Positions 8,865 to 17,086 of a stretch of DNA of 64,000 nt are shown in pieces. This stretch comes from Planctomycetota bacterium (GTDB lineage: Bacteria; Planctomycetota; B15-G4; SIAN01). The position numbers and the translations under genes were made by a program. The notes under the pieces are model-generated. The model did no database searches. It saw nothing but the letters and a program-made list of their open reading frames with translations, and had not been told where the DNA came from. Within the stretch, counting starts at the first letter, position 1. Each line of letters starts with the position of its first letter. The stretch covers positions 40,775 through 104,774 of the forward strand of contig JANQQL010000034.1 in NCBI GenBank assembly GCA_028289345.1, in the 5' to 3' direction.

Positions 8865-10364
8865 ATGCTCTGTTCGAAGCGGCTTCCGGGAGTTTGCTCT
8901 CTCGGCATTGCCCTGCTGACCGCGGCCAGCTTGACCGCCCCGGTTCGGGCATCCAGCCACATGGATGCTCCGCTGATCACCTTGCTCGACGCCGCCAATA
9001 CCACGGACGTGTACGCTTTCGTCGCCGAACAAGACGGCCGTCAGTACCTGGCCACCGCTCTTGCTGTGTACCCCTTCGAAGAACCCGGGATTGGCCCCAA
9101 CGCCTTTCGTTTCGACGACAACGTTCGCTACGAAATCCATGTCGCAACTGGCGACGACCTGCAGAAAGGAAAGCCGACCTTCTCCTATCAGTTCGATTTC
9201 TTCACCAAGTTCCGCAATCGGAACACCATCCTTCAGTCTTTCCAGGACGTCATCCTGAACGTCGGCGACGACGGCCAAAACCTGACCCAGACCTACCGGG
9301 TCACCCTGGTCGACCGTTCGGATCCCAAGAACTGGAAGCGCCGGATCATCGGCAAGGGCGTGGTTCCGCCCAACAACCAGGGCAACGTCACCCCGCTCTA
9401 CAACATCAATGACGACGGCGAGATGCCAGCCAAAGGCGGCGTGGCCACGCGCAATCTGCTCGACCCCTACACCCAGCAGTCGATCGTCGATTCGAAGGAT
9501 GGCTACCTGATTTTTGCGGGTCAACGCGATGACGGTTTCTATGCGGACATCCAGGCAATCTTCGACGGGCTCATGTTCCGACAACCGGATCAAAGCTTCG
9601 ACAGCCAGGGTGGATTCAACGTGCACACCATTTGCCTGAACATCCCCCTCGAAGAGATCGGTGGAGACATGCAGGTTGCGGGGGTGTTCGCGACCACCAG
9701 TCGACGAGTGCTGTCGGTGCTCCCAGACTGCTCCGACGAAGAGCGCACTCGCAAAGCCAAGTTCGTGCAAATCGGCCGCCAGGGTAACCCACTGTTCTGC
9801 GAGGGTTTTGTCGCCATCGCCGACAAAGACAAGTACAACCGCACGCTTCCGACCGCGGACCGCAATCTGTTCGCGCGCTATGCGAAAGAACCAGAACTCG
9901 CAGTGCTAGTCAATCAGTTGCTGTTCGGCGGCGACTCGGTGGTCATTGAAAAGGACCGAACAGACCTGGTCTCGATTTTCATCCCGGACCTGATCCGAGT
10001 CGACCTTTCCACTGGACCGGCGCGGCTGGCCGGCGACGGTCAAATGGTCGGCACCAATCCGGATGACACCGGCTTCTCACGCTTGGGAATCTTCGGGGAA
10101 GAGCCTGACGTGCTGATCAGCCAGATCCAGGATGGATTCGGCGGCGGCGTGTTGCCGGGAGGCTGGCCCAACGGCCGTCGCTTCGGAGACGACGTGGTCG
10201 ACATCGCGATCACCGCCTTGTTGAGCGACCTGCGCGACGTCAACAACCTGATCATCAACTCCGCCGACGGCATCGATGCGGTCAACAACAACGACGCGTC
10301 GTACCACCGGACCTTCCCCTACGCGGCCACTCCTTTGAACGGCCGCAACCACCCGCACCACTGA
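8865..10364 (+). CDS. DUF4331 family secreted protein
   Basis: 499 residues with a signal peptide (MLCSKRLPGVCSLGIALLTA...VRA) and a strong ribosome site AAAGGAAAG before the ATG. Right after the signal comes SSHMDAPLITLLDAANTTDV, the hallmark start of DUF4331 proteins (SSHREAP.... in others), followed by a DVYAF strand. The second half has PDLIRVDLSTGP and VVDIAITALL, also typical. The function of the family is not established; it is exported and often sits beside TPR and HupE-like genes. Here it lies between a TPR protein and a HupE/UreJ-like protein, followed by an ECF/ChrR pair. Confidence 0.9.
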   Translation: MLCSKRLPGVCSLGIALLTAASLTAPVRASSHMDAPLITLLDAANTTDVYAFVAEQDGRQYLATALAVYPFEEPGIGPNAFRFDDNVRYEIHVATGDDLQKGKPTFSYQFDFFTKFRNRNTILQSFQDVILNVGDDGQNLTQTYRVTLVDRSDPKNWKRRIIGKGVVPPNNQGNVTPLYNINDDGEMPAKGGVATRNLLDPYTQQSIVDSKDGYLIFAGQRDDGFYADIQAIFDGLMFRQPDQSFDSQGGFNVHTICLNIPLEEIGGDMQVAGVFATTSRRVLSVLPDCSDEERTRKAKFVQIGRQGNPLFCEGFVAIADKDKYNRTLPTADRNLFARYAKEPELAVLVNQLLFGGDSVVIEKDRTDLVSIFIPDLIRVDLSTGPARLAGDGQMVGTNPDDTGFSRLGIFGEEPDVLISQIQDGFGGGVLPGGWPNGRRFGDDVVDIAITALLSDLRDVNNLIINSADGIDAVNNNDASYHRTFPYAATPLNGRNHPHH

Positions 10365-10391
10365 GAGACTCTCGGTAACTCGGTCTTGATT

Positions 10392-10439
10392 CGACGGTGG
10401 TCGGTGAGAGCGACACCGGCGCTCTCCCGGTCACCGTCG
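10392..10439 (+). promoter_or_regulatory. Two-tier hairpin between DUF4331 and HupE-like genes
   Basis: An outer perfect 8-bp stem pairs CGACGGTG (10392-10399) with CACCGTCG (10432-10439). An inner perfect 7-bp stem pairs GAGAGCG (10406-10412) with CGCTCTC (10420-10426), closing the loop ACACCGG. The internal loops are GTCGGT and CCGGT. No T-run follows, so intrinsic termination is unlikely. It lies 28 bases after the DUF4331 stop and about 105 bases before the HupE-like start. It may set relative expression by RNA processing or partial termination; this is inference. Confidence 0.5.
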
Positions 10440-10543
10440 GATCCTTCCCCGCTCGGATTCGCGGCGCCCCGCGAGCGCGATTCCCCCATTCGTTCTCGAA
10501 CCGTTGCACGGTTTTCCTGACTGGAACCCCACGGAGCCTCGTG

Positions 10544-11584
10544 ATGAAGCCTCTCGTTTCGATTTCCTTCTTCGTTCTTTTCTTGCTCGGATTTCCCTCC
10601 TCCGCAGACGCTCACGAGCCCGGATTTCGAACGGCTCGCATTCGTTTGGGCGATTCACTGGCACTTGAAATGGAGATGACGGCGGACGACTGGGAACAAC
10701 TCGGCCTTCCCCTCGAAGTAGACACAGCACCGGGAAGTCTGGGGCTGGCGGACCTCCAGCCCTTGATGGTGGTGAGCCAGGCGAATCAGCCGCTGGTTCC
10801 CTCCCAGGTTTCTTTGACCCCGGACGAGGACCACTGGTGGCTTCGCCTGAGTTATCCGTGGGAGTCCGAAGCTCCGGTTCGACTGTCCTTCGAGATCCTC
10901 GACCACGTCGCCCATGGCGCCAAGATTCATGCCCTGGTCGCGAACCCCGACGGCGAAGTTCAATCCAACTGCTTGCTCGATGCTTCCCACCGAGAACTAG
11001 AAATCATCGGATCCACGAACGCAGCGAACTCCTGGCTGCCGTTTCTCCGTTCCGGCGCCGAGCACGTGTGGATCGGCATCGATCACCTACTGTTCCTCAC
11101 CGTGTTGTTGATCTCTTGCCGCAAGCTGTCCTCAATGCTGCGCCTGGTCACGACCTTCACGATCGCTCACTCCCTGACCTTGGTGGCCGCAGTCCAGGGT
11201 TGGGTCTCATGCCCGCCGTCGATCGTGGAGCCCCTGATCGCCGCTTCCATCGTGGTGATGGCGTTGCGAGCTCTTCGCGGCTCTCGACCCACGGAAGCTC
11301 CCGAGAATCTGACCTGGGTGTTCGCCTTTGGACTGTTTCATGGACTCGGGTTCGCCGGAGCCTTGATGGAGTCGAGCGGATCGGAGGGTCGTCCTTGGGG
11401 CCCTTTGCTTTGGTTCAACGTCGGAGTGGAGATGGGACAACTGAGCTTTGGCGTGGTCGTCGTGGGTTTGGGCGCCGCTGCCCGGCACCTGGCGCCCCGT
11501 GCGGTGTCCTGGTCTCCCGCGGTCCTGGTGGTGTCGGCCTTGGCCGGCTCCTGGTGGCTGGTGGACCGAACGCTTCTGTCATGA
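10544..11584 (+). CDS. HupE/UreJ-like membrane protein with extracytoplasmic N-domain
   Basis: 346 residues from the ATG at 10544, which places a signal peptide (MKPLVSISFFVLFLLGF...ADA) first; a longer frame upstream lacks a ribosome site. The mature protein begins HEPGF, followed by a soluble beta-rich domain to about residue 155. Next comes the membrane domain with the motif EHVWIGIDHLLFLT and about seven helices. TIAHSLTL and FGLFHGLGFAGAL carry histidines within helices, as in the HupE/UreJ_2 family. Some HupE/UreJ proteins are nickel or cobalt permeases, but the version with an N-terminal domain has no proven substrate. It is followed by a clear terminator and the ECF/ChrR pair. Confidence 0.87.
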   Translation: MKPLVSISFFVLFLLGFPSSADAHEPGFRTARIRLGDSLALEMEMTADDWEQLGLPLEVDTAPGSLGLADLQPLMVVSQANQPLVPSQVSLTPDEDHWWLRLSYPWESEAPVRLSFEILDHVAHGAKIHALVANPDGEVQSNCLLDASHRELEIIGSTNAANSWLPFLRSGAEHVWIGIDHLLFLTVLLISCRKLSSMLRLVTTFTIAHSLTLVAAVQGWVSCPPSIVEPLIAASIVVMALRALRGSRPTEAPENLTWVFAFGLFHGLGFAGALMESSGSEGRPWGPLLWFNVGVEMGQLSFGVVVVGLGAAARHLAPRAVSWSPAVLVVSALAGSWWLVDRTLLS

Positions 11585-11601
11585 GCCCCTGCCTCCCTCA
11601 T

Positions 11602-11632
11602 CCCCGGCGCAATTCACCAGCGCCGGGATTTT
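11602..11632 (+). terminator. Rho-independent terminator after HupE-like gene
   Basis: CCCGGCGC (11603-11610) pairs perfectly with GCGCCGGG (11620-11627) around a 9-base loop and is followed by ATTTTC. It begins about 18 bases after the HupE-like stop and separates that unit from the ECF sigma gene. Confidence 0.75.
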
Positions 11633-11670
11633 CTGAGATCCACGGAAGGTCGGGCTCCGTAGGCGCCCCT

Positions 11671-12321
11671 ATGATCCTTCCCATGGCATCTGGCGACCCG
11701 GAACCTGGCCCTTCCTCGAAGGGAAAGCCCGCTGATCACGCGGCCCTCGAGCGCGGTCTGCCCGAACTCTTGATGGAGATCCGCCAGGGGAGTCAGAGTG
11801 CCTTCGCCGAGTTCTACGACCGAACCTCGGCGCTGGTGTTCTGCACGGCCCTCCGTGTGCTTCGCGATCGACACTCGGCAGAGGAAGTGACCCACGACGT
11901 GTTCATGAACGTTTGGCGAAACGCCGCATCCTTCGACGCCGGGCGTTCGGCCGTGACGACCTGGCTGCTGGTCATCGCCCGCAGTCGAGCGGTGGATCGG
12001 CGTCGATCCCACGCCGCTCGGGCTCGGCGTGAAGAAGGCATGCCCGACCATGCCCAGGCGGCCGCCCAGGACTTGGACCCAGACGCCGATCCTCGGTCCC
12101 AGCACGGCCGCAAGGAGCGGCGGCTGGCCGTTCGCGACGCCATGCAACAGCTTCCCTCGGAACTTCGCGCTGGGGTCGAGCTCGCCTACGATCAAGGACT
12201 CTCCCATTCCGAGATCGCCCAACGCCTGCAGCTTCCTCTGGGAACCGTGAAAACCCGAATTCGGCGGGGCATGGCCAAGCTGCGCGAACTCCTGCGGCCT
12301 TGGGAGGTTTGCGATGATTGA
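11671..12321 (+). CDS. ECF RNA polymerase sigma factor (ChrR-partnered type)
   Basis: 216 residues. Sigma region 2 includes SAFAEFYDRTSALVFCTALR, HSAEEVTHDVFMNVWRN and TTWLLVIARSRAVDRRR. Region 4 includes LPSELRAGVELAYDQGLSHS, EIAQRLQLPLGTVKTRIRRG and MAKLRELL. The start could also be the ATG at 11683; the extra residues are not conserved. The 3' end overlaps the downstream anti-sigma gene (ATG at 12314, sigma stop at 12319-12321), indicating translational coupling. Pairing with a ChrR-like protein suggests a group released by oxidative or singlet-oxygen stress, as for RpoE-ChrR of Rhodobacter. Its targets may include the DUF4331/HupE genes just upstream; that is inference. Confidence 0.93.
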   Translation: MILPMASGDPEPGPSSKGKPADHAALERGLPELLMEIRQGSQSAFAEFYDRTSALVFCTALRVLRDRHSAEEVTHDVFMNVWRNAASFDAGRSAVTTWLLVIARSRAVDRRRSHAARARREEGMPDHAQAAAQDLDPDADPRSQHGRKERRLAVRDAMQQLPSELRAGVELAYDQGLSHSEIAQRLQLPLGTVKTRIRRGMAKLRELLRPWEVCDD

Positions 12322-12973
12322 CCGAACCACCCATGCGCGCTGTGAGTTCCACGAAACCGCCGTGCTCTACGTTCTTGGCTCCTTGGACCCCGAGGCATCC
12401 GTCGCGTTTCAGGAGCATTTGCAAGACGGCTGCGACGACTGCCAGGAAGAACTCCAAGAGGCCCGGGAAACCGTCGCGGAGATCGATCAGGCAGCCGCGC
12501 TGGACGAACTCGAAGGACCCCTTCCCGAGGACCCCACGCCTCGCCCCGACGGCCTGCTGCGGAATCGACTGCTTCGTCGAGTCGAGAAGGAGGCCCAGGC
12601 GGGATCCGAGTCTTCGCCCAACGAAGCGAGCGAGGAACTGCCGCCGGGCATCTCCATCGTCGCCCAATCCACGGAGGGTTGGGGGCCGATGGGCTTCGAA
12701 GGAATCGATTGGAAGATCCTAGCGGTCGACGAAGAACGTGATTTCGTGACGGCCCTGATTCGAATGAAACCAGGGGCGTCCTATCCGGCACACCGCCACG
12801 TCGCCGTGGAAGAGTGCTACGTCCTCTCCGGTGAACTTCACGTCGGCCCCCAGGTGATGAAGACCGGCGACTACCAGGTGGCGGAGAAAGAATCCGTGCA
12901 CCCCGTTCAGTGGACCGAGACAGGCTGCACCCTGTTCGTGACCTCTTCTCGAAGCAACGAGATGCTGGTCTGA
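12314..12973 (+). CDS. ChrR-like zinc-binding anti-sigma factor with cupin domain
   Basis: 219 residues. The N-terminal anti-sigma domain has candidate zinc ligands C10, H13, H35, C40 and C43 in HARCEFH and EHLQDGCDDC. The H35-C40 spacing is one residue longer than the HxxxCxxC usually quoted. The C-terminal cupin covers about residues 125-210. It carries YPAHRHVAVEECYVLSGE with H160, H162 and E166, plus H196, the metal-ligand pattern known from ChrR cupins. It should hold the upstream sigma factor inactive and release it on a signal sensed by the cupin. It overlaps the sigma gene by 8 bases. Confidence 0.9.
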   Translation: MIDRTTHARCEFHETAVLYVLGSLDPEASVAFQEHLQDGCDDCQEELQEARETVAEIDQAAALDELEGPLPEDPTPRPDGLLRNRLLRRVEKEAQAGSESSPNEASEELPPGISIVAQSTEGWGPMGFEGIDWKILAVDEERDFVTALIRMKPGASYPAHRHVAVEECYVLSGELHVGPQVMKTGDYQVAEKESVHPVQWTETGCTLFVTSSRSNEMLV

Positions 12974-13323
12974 CAAGCTGGTGAGCAGGGCTGGACCATC
13001 GGTCGATGGATTCTCTTCTGCGCGGCGAGTTTGGATGGCGAGTGAGACGACGGATTCCTCGAGGAGACAACGGCGCTTGGAACACAGAGCCCCGATCGGG
13101 GAGCTCATGCGTGGAGCCCCGAGATCCGGACAACTCGCGGCCAGCTGCACTGCAACGCCTCCCTCCCACTTCGCTCCGGCGCACTCCCGCGGGCCTTCGA
13201 CGAAAAAGTTGAACCCGTCGGCTGGTCGGGGCCGCACTGGTTCTCCGGGCATGGGCGCCCCCGGCTGGTGACTCCCGAGCGGATCTCCGGCTGGGAATCC
13301 ACCACTTCCAAGGGAGATCCGCC
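12974..13323. other. Intergenic region with short palindromes
   Basis: 350 bases with no credible gene. It contains a perfect 12-base palindrome CCCCGATCGGGG (13090-13101). The 3' end has the ribosome site AAGGGAGATCC for the gene at 13324. Bases 13000-13080 weakly resemble the intergenic element found at 15254, 43153 and 46772, but the match is too poor to call a copy. Confidence 0.35.
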
Positions 13324-13842
13324 ATGAAACTTGGTCTCGCGGGCGCGCTGCCGCTGCTTCTCATCCTGCCCTGTTGGCAAACACCCGAGGACGTTCGCCG
13401 GGCGAGCATCGATCCGGAACTCATCAACCGGATCAACGTGGAGCCGTCCCTGCGAAGTTTCGACGGCGTTCTCGGCGTTCGTGCCATGCGTTGGGAAGGA
13501 GAATCCCGAGAAGCCTTGTTCGCCTGGTTCGAAGACAAGGCCGCTGCCCTGGACTGGTACTACAGTGCCGAGCACGTGGATGCCGCCGAGGCCATGCTCA
13601 CCAAGTCCATCGATCGCCAGGAGGAGCCGCTGGCTCACGTTGCTGACGACTCCGGCCCTTTGCTGATCATCTTTTACGTGGCCGCCGATCCCACGGCAGA
13701 AATCCCTGACGGGCTGAGCCTGCCGCTGACCGCGCTATCCATGGAGATCTACCAGCCGTTGCCGGGGGGAACCTCGATTCGTGGCCGGTTCACTCCGGAA
13801 TCTGTCGAGATTCCCCATCATGCTCGGCTGCTGGAACGTTGA
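13324..13842 (+). CDS. Small exported protein of unknown function
   Basis: 172 residues with a signal sequence (MKLGLAGALPLLLILPC) whose Cys at residue 17 could be a lipobox (LILPC). A good ribosome site AGGGAG precedes the ATG. The mature part has alternating strands and helices such as GVLGVRAMRWEGESREALF, AAALDWYYSAEH and GPLLIIFYVAA. These recall a ferredoxin-like alpha/beta fold of the ABM/dabb kind, but I cannot name a family. It is followed after 87 bases by the membrane-anchored sigma factor on the same strand, so the two may be co-transcribed. Confidence 0.6.
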   Translation: MKLGLAGALPLLLILPCWQTPEDVRRASIDPELINRINVEPSLRSFDGVLGVRAMRWEGESREALFAWFEDKAAALDWYYSAEHVDAAEAMLTKSIDRQEEPLAHVADDSGPLLIIFYVAADPTAEIPDGLSLPLTALSMEIYQPLPGGTSIRGRFTPESVEIPHHARLLER

Positions 13843-13929
13843 AACCCCGGCCAAGTGGAACTGCAAGGGGATCCTGGCACGGAATCCGGAAACACTCGAG
13901 CCACCGATGAAAGCTCTGATGCGGCCACC

Positions 13930-15249
13930 ATGAAGCCAAACAACTCTCCCCAAGAGGTGGAACGCCTGCTCGAACACTCCGACTACGTGCAATCGCTGGC
14001 CCGAGATCTCGTTCGGGACTCCCAAAGCGCCGACGATTGCGCCCAAGACACCTGGCTGCAAGTCTTGGGCAATCCAGTGGTCGGCATTGAGTCCGCACGC
14101 GGCTGGTTGCGTCGGGTCTTGTTGAGGCAGGCGTTCCGCCGGGGAGAGGAGAGCCATCGACGGCGAAAGCGAGAAGAGCAATCCGTTTCCCCCGCCACGT
14201 CTCCTTCTGCGGTGGAGGTGGCCGGTCGCGATGAAACTCGGCGAGTCGTGGTCGAAGAGCTGCTCGCACTCCCCGAGCCTTACCGCGCCATCATCTTGCT
14301 GCGCTACTTCGAAGGCCTCACCCTTCGGGAGATTGCGCAACGACAAGCGATCCCTCTCGAAACCGTGCGCACGCGTCATCGTCGAGGTCTGGCAAAGCTT
14401 CGGGAAACCCTGACGCGCAGATTGCGTGGACACGGGACCTGGGCTTGGTTGGGACTCGTTGCCCTCAAGTGGATGTCTCCGGAAGCGGGACGGGTCCCAG
14501 AGTTCGCCGCCGCTGGATTCGGGTTGCGCGGCCTTGCGGCGGTGTTGGTGGCGATGATGCTCTTCTTGGTGGTCCTTCCTCGCCGCCTTCGTTCCTCAGC
14601 GAGTCAAGCCGAGGTTCCTCAACAACGTCAACTGCGATGGCGCTGGACCGTCCTTTCCGCTGTCGGCTTCATCTTCGGTTTGCCACTGGGTGTTCTGGCC
14701 AGCGGCCCGTTGGAAATGCTCGTCGCCATGATGCTGGTCACGCCGCTGATGTTCTTGGTGACCGGTGCGATTCTGGGCACGGCCCAATGGTTTGCACTGC
14801 GAGAGCGCCTGCACCACTGGAAACGCTGGATCCCGGCGAGCGCCACCGGACTTGCCATCGGCCTGACCGTCGGCTCGGTGCTCGTGGAAGCGACCTGGTC
14901 GTGGCTGACCGGTCGCCCCCTGCGAATGTCGAGCGCCACTCCCCTGCAGATCTGCGTGTCCGTCATCACCATCGGAACCATCGCCGGTGCTTGCCTCGGA
15001 GGAGCCCAATGGTGGTCGGTCCGAAAATCGCCCGCGACTCTGTCCTTGGCATGGATCCGCGCCACCACCCTCGCGTTCGGCGCATCCTTCGCCCTCGGCT
15101 TTGGTTGCGCGGAGTTCCTGACCGGCGAGGGATTCACCAGCCCGTTCGGCATCGCCGTCTTCGTGCTCTCGACGGGAACCTGCGTCGGCATACTCACCGG
15201 CCGGGCCTTGTCGCAAACAGCGATCTCCCTCGGCCCCGGAGTTTCTTAG
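13930..15249 (+). CDS. ECF sigma factor fused to a multi-pass membrane domain
   Basis: About 439 residues from ATG 13930; a GTG at 13855 would add 25 residues. Residues 1-165 form an ECF sigma factor. Region 2 contains DYVQSLARDLVRDSQSADDC, AQDTWLQVL and GWLRRVLLRQAFRR. Region 4 contains LPEPYRAIILLRYFEGLTLR, EIAQRQAIPLETVRTRHRRG and LAKLRETL. From about residue 175 onward the chain has about eight hydrophobic helices in two groups separated by the stretch RRLRSSASQAEV. Fusion within one frame is seen directly; no frameshift is needed. The membrane half resembles no transporter I know and may act as a built-in anti-sigma or sensor. No separate anti-sigma gene follows. Confidence 0.88.
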   Translation: MKPNNSPQEVERLLEHSDYVQSLARDLVRDSQSADDCAQDTWLQVLGNPVVGIESARGWLRRVLLRQAFRRGEESHRRRKREEQSVSPATSPSAVEVAGRDETRRVVVEELLALPEPYRAIILLRYFEGLTLREIAQRQAIPLETVRTRHRRGLAKLRETLTRRLRGHGTWAWLGLVALKWMSPEAGRVPEFAAAGFGLRGLAAVLVAMMLFLVVLPRRLRSSASQAEVPQQRQLRWRWTVLSAVGFIFGLPLGVLASGPLEMLVAMMLVTPLMFLVTGAILGTAQWFALRERLHHWKRWIPASATGLAIGLTVGSVLVEATWSWLTGRPLRMSSATPLQICVSVITIGTIAGACLGGAQWWSVRKSPATLSLAWIRATTLAFGASFALGFGCAEFLTGEGFTSPFGIAVFVLSTGTCVGILTGRALSQTAISLGPGVS

Positions 15250-15253
15250 CCGA

Positions 15254-15404
15254 CCGGTGAAAAAGGCCTTCGAATGGTCGATCGAGAGATTTTCGTCTCG
15301 GCCGAGGAGTCGGACCGCGGGCGAATCGATGGAATCGTCGAGGATCCGAGAACGAAGGTGGAAGCGCAAAGATCCGATCGGACGCCGAAAGACTTTTTCA
15401 CCGG
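15254..15404 (+). repeat. Intergenic terminal-inverted-repeat element, copy A
   Basis: A 151-base element bounded by a perfect 12-base inverted repeat, CCGGTGAAAAAG at the left and CTTTTTCACCGG at the right. The interior (ATCGAGAGATTTTCGTCTCG, GAGTCGGACCGC and so on) closely matches copies at 46772-46929 (same orientation) and 43153-43314 (opposite). It sits between the stop of the membrane-anchored sigma gene and the convergent ankyrin gene. It has no open frame. It could be a MITE-like element, a bidirectional terminator or a structured RNA. Confidence 0.75.
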
Positions 15405-15425
15405 CCGGCGAGCCGGTGGAGACTC

Positions 15426-16853
15426 CTAGCCCTTCGCTCCGACCTTCTGGAGTAGCTGAATGAAGTTGCTGTCGCCGACACGTTTCGCCACGGCCAAAGG
15501 TGTCTCCCCCTCGGGCTTGGATCGATAGCTGACCGAGTTGAAGTTCGCCCCGTTCTCGATCAGCCACTCGGCAAGCTCGTAGCGTCCGCGAGCAACACAC
15601 CAGTGCAGGGCAGTCGAGCCGGCGCTGTGCTGGTCCAAGGAAGCGCCATACTCGTCGAACAGCAGCGCCGCGAGGTCCGGAGATCCGGTGCCGATCGCCA
15701 CGAAGGTCATGATCGGAAAATCGTGAGCGCCCCGCTCGTGGATCAGCTCGGGATCGTCGTCGAGAAGGAAGCGGATGAAATCCTCGTTTCCCAACGAAAC
15801 CGCGGTAGGCAAGGACAGGGGCGAACCGTGCTCCAGATGGAAGTTCATGATGTCGTGGTTGCCCATGTGCGCCGAGGCTTCAATGGCGAGTTCGTCGTCG
15901 GTGGAGATCGAGAACACCAACCGCGGATCGCTCTTCACCAGCTCCTGCACGACTGGCAAGTTGGCGTGAGAATTGCCAGTGGCCTTGCTCTGCAACTCCT
16001 GCGGAATGCCGGACATGTCCGGTCGTTGGATGGGCTTACGGTGAACATCGAACGCAAATCGAGAGGCGCGGTGATCGCGGGGAATCGACCGATGGTTCTT
16101 CAGAAACTCGACTCCTTTTGTCCAACCGAGCTGTTCCGCCAAGGCGAGGGGTGTTCGCCCCTCGGCATCCCGCGCATCGATCTGTGCTCCTTTGCGAATC
16201 GCCAGGGCGACCACTCGTTCGTCTTGACGCAAGACGGCTCCATGGAGCACCGTGCTGTTGCCCCTTTGGGAGGCGTTGACGTCCGCACCGTTGGACAGGA
16301 GGTCCGTCGCACTCACCCAGGACTCGGTGACGCTCGGCCCCTCCATCGCGGCGCGAGCCGGCGTCCATCCAGACCCACCCTGGGGAGCGGCATCGGACTC
16401 GCATCCCGCCGCACGCACTCGCCACAGATCACGGGTTCCCGACAGGGCCGCCGCGTAAAGCGGAGTTCCCCCCACGGCGTGCACCGCTTGACACAGCTCA
16501 GGCTCCGCCTCGATCAATGCATCGAAGCGGTCCCAATCTTCCACCATGACCGCTTCGGCGACGTCCAGCACCAGTCCCGCTTCCCGAAGAGCGGAGACGA
16601 TGGCGTCGTGACCTCGCAGCTTGGCCAGGATCAGTGCGGAAACGCCGGATTCATCCCTGCTACGGGCCAACCCGGGCTGGGCCTTCAGGAACTCGGTCAC
16701 CTTGGCCAGATCCCCGCGCCGAACCGCCTCGAGGAAAGAAGCACCGGTGGCGCGAGGAACCAGCCACTTGGAAACGGGGCCGGCCCAACACTCCGCGGCC
16801 GCGAGCAAGGAAACGGCAAACGACTGCAAAGCAACTCGGCGAGTGAGTTCCAT
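15426..16853 (-). CDS. Secreted ankyrin-repeat protein
   Basis: 475 residues from the ATG at 16853. That start gives a signal peptide with a twin-arginine-like start (MELTRRVALQSFAVSLLAAA) and has a ribosome site (AAGGGGGGC). Ankyrin repeats occur in two blocks. The first, around residues 30-235, includes SFLEAVRRGDLAKVTEFLKA and DARDAEGRTPLALAEQLG. The second, about 290-470, includes DELAIEASAHMGNHDIMNFH, STALHWCVARGRYELAEWLI and GETPLAVAKRVGDSNFIQLL. It is probably an extracytoplasmic protein-interaction protein. It is divergent from the ECF-kinase pair at 17087 and convergent with the membrane-anchored sigma factor. Confidence 0.87.
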   Translation of the reverse strand: MELTRRVALQSFAVSLLAAAECWAGPVSKWLVPRATGASFLEAVRRGDLAKVTEFLKAQPGLARSRDESGVSALILAKLRGHDAIVSALREAGLVLDVAEAVMVEDWDRFDALIEAEPELCQAVHAVGGTPLYAAALSGTRDLWRVRAAGCESDAAPQGGSGWTPARAAMEGPSVTESWVSATDLLSNGADVNASQRGNSTVLHGAVLRQDERVVALAIRKGAQIDARDAEGRTPLALAEQLGWTKGVEFLKNHRSIPRDHRASRFAFDVHRKPIQRPDMSGIPQELQSKATGNSHANLPVVQELVKSDPRLVFSISTDDELAIEASAHMGNHDIMNFHLEHGSPLSLPTAVSLGNEDFIRFLLDDDPELIHERGAHDFPIMTFVAIGTGSPDLAALLFDEYGASLDQHSAGSTALHWCVARGRYELAEWLIENGANFNSVSYRSKPEGETPLAVAKRVGDSNFIQLLQKVGAKG

Positions 16854-16890
16854 CGGGCCAGCCCCCCTTGAAGAGAATTTCCACGGGACG

Positions 16891-16919
16891 GGATCCCCCC
16901 GAATCGGGCCGGGGGATCC
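16891..16919. promoter_or_regulatory. Inverted repeat in divergent ankyrin/sigma promoter region
   Basis: GGATCCCCC (16891-16899) and GGGGGATCC (16911-16919) form a perfect 9-base inverted repeat with an 11-base spacer. On the plus strand it is followed by TTGTTTC, but no plus-strand gene ends nearby, so an operator or leader structure is as likely as a terminator. Confidence 0.4.
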
Positions 16920-17086
16920 TTGTTTCACCGCCCTAGCGGAATCCCTTCCCCGAGCGGGCCAATCGGAGAAAGTTGGCCCCCACGCTGGCCAGACTGCGCT
17001 CGTAGAGTGATTGGGTCTGCACCTTTTGCAGGCCGGTGAAAACATTGTCCGAGCCAAGAATCGTTCCGTCGGAGTGGAATCTCGGA

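Noticed and set aside
13000..13090. Possible fourth copy of the terminal-inverted-repeat element
   Set aside because: Only scattered identity to the interior and no terminal inverted repeat could be found.
12192..13538. Minus-strand frame of about 450 codons
   Set aside because: Overlaps the ChrR-like gene and contains runs of Arg/Ser without structure.
15603..16871. Plus-strand frame of about 420 codons
   Set aside because: Antisense to the ankyrin gene, which has regular repeats and a signal peptide.
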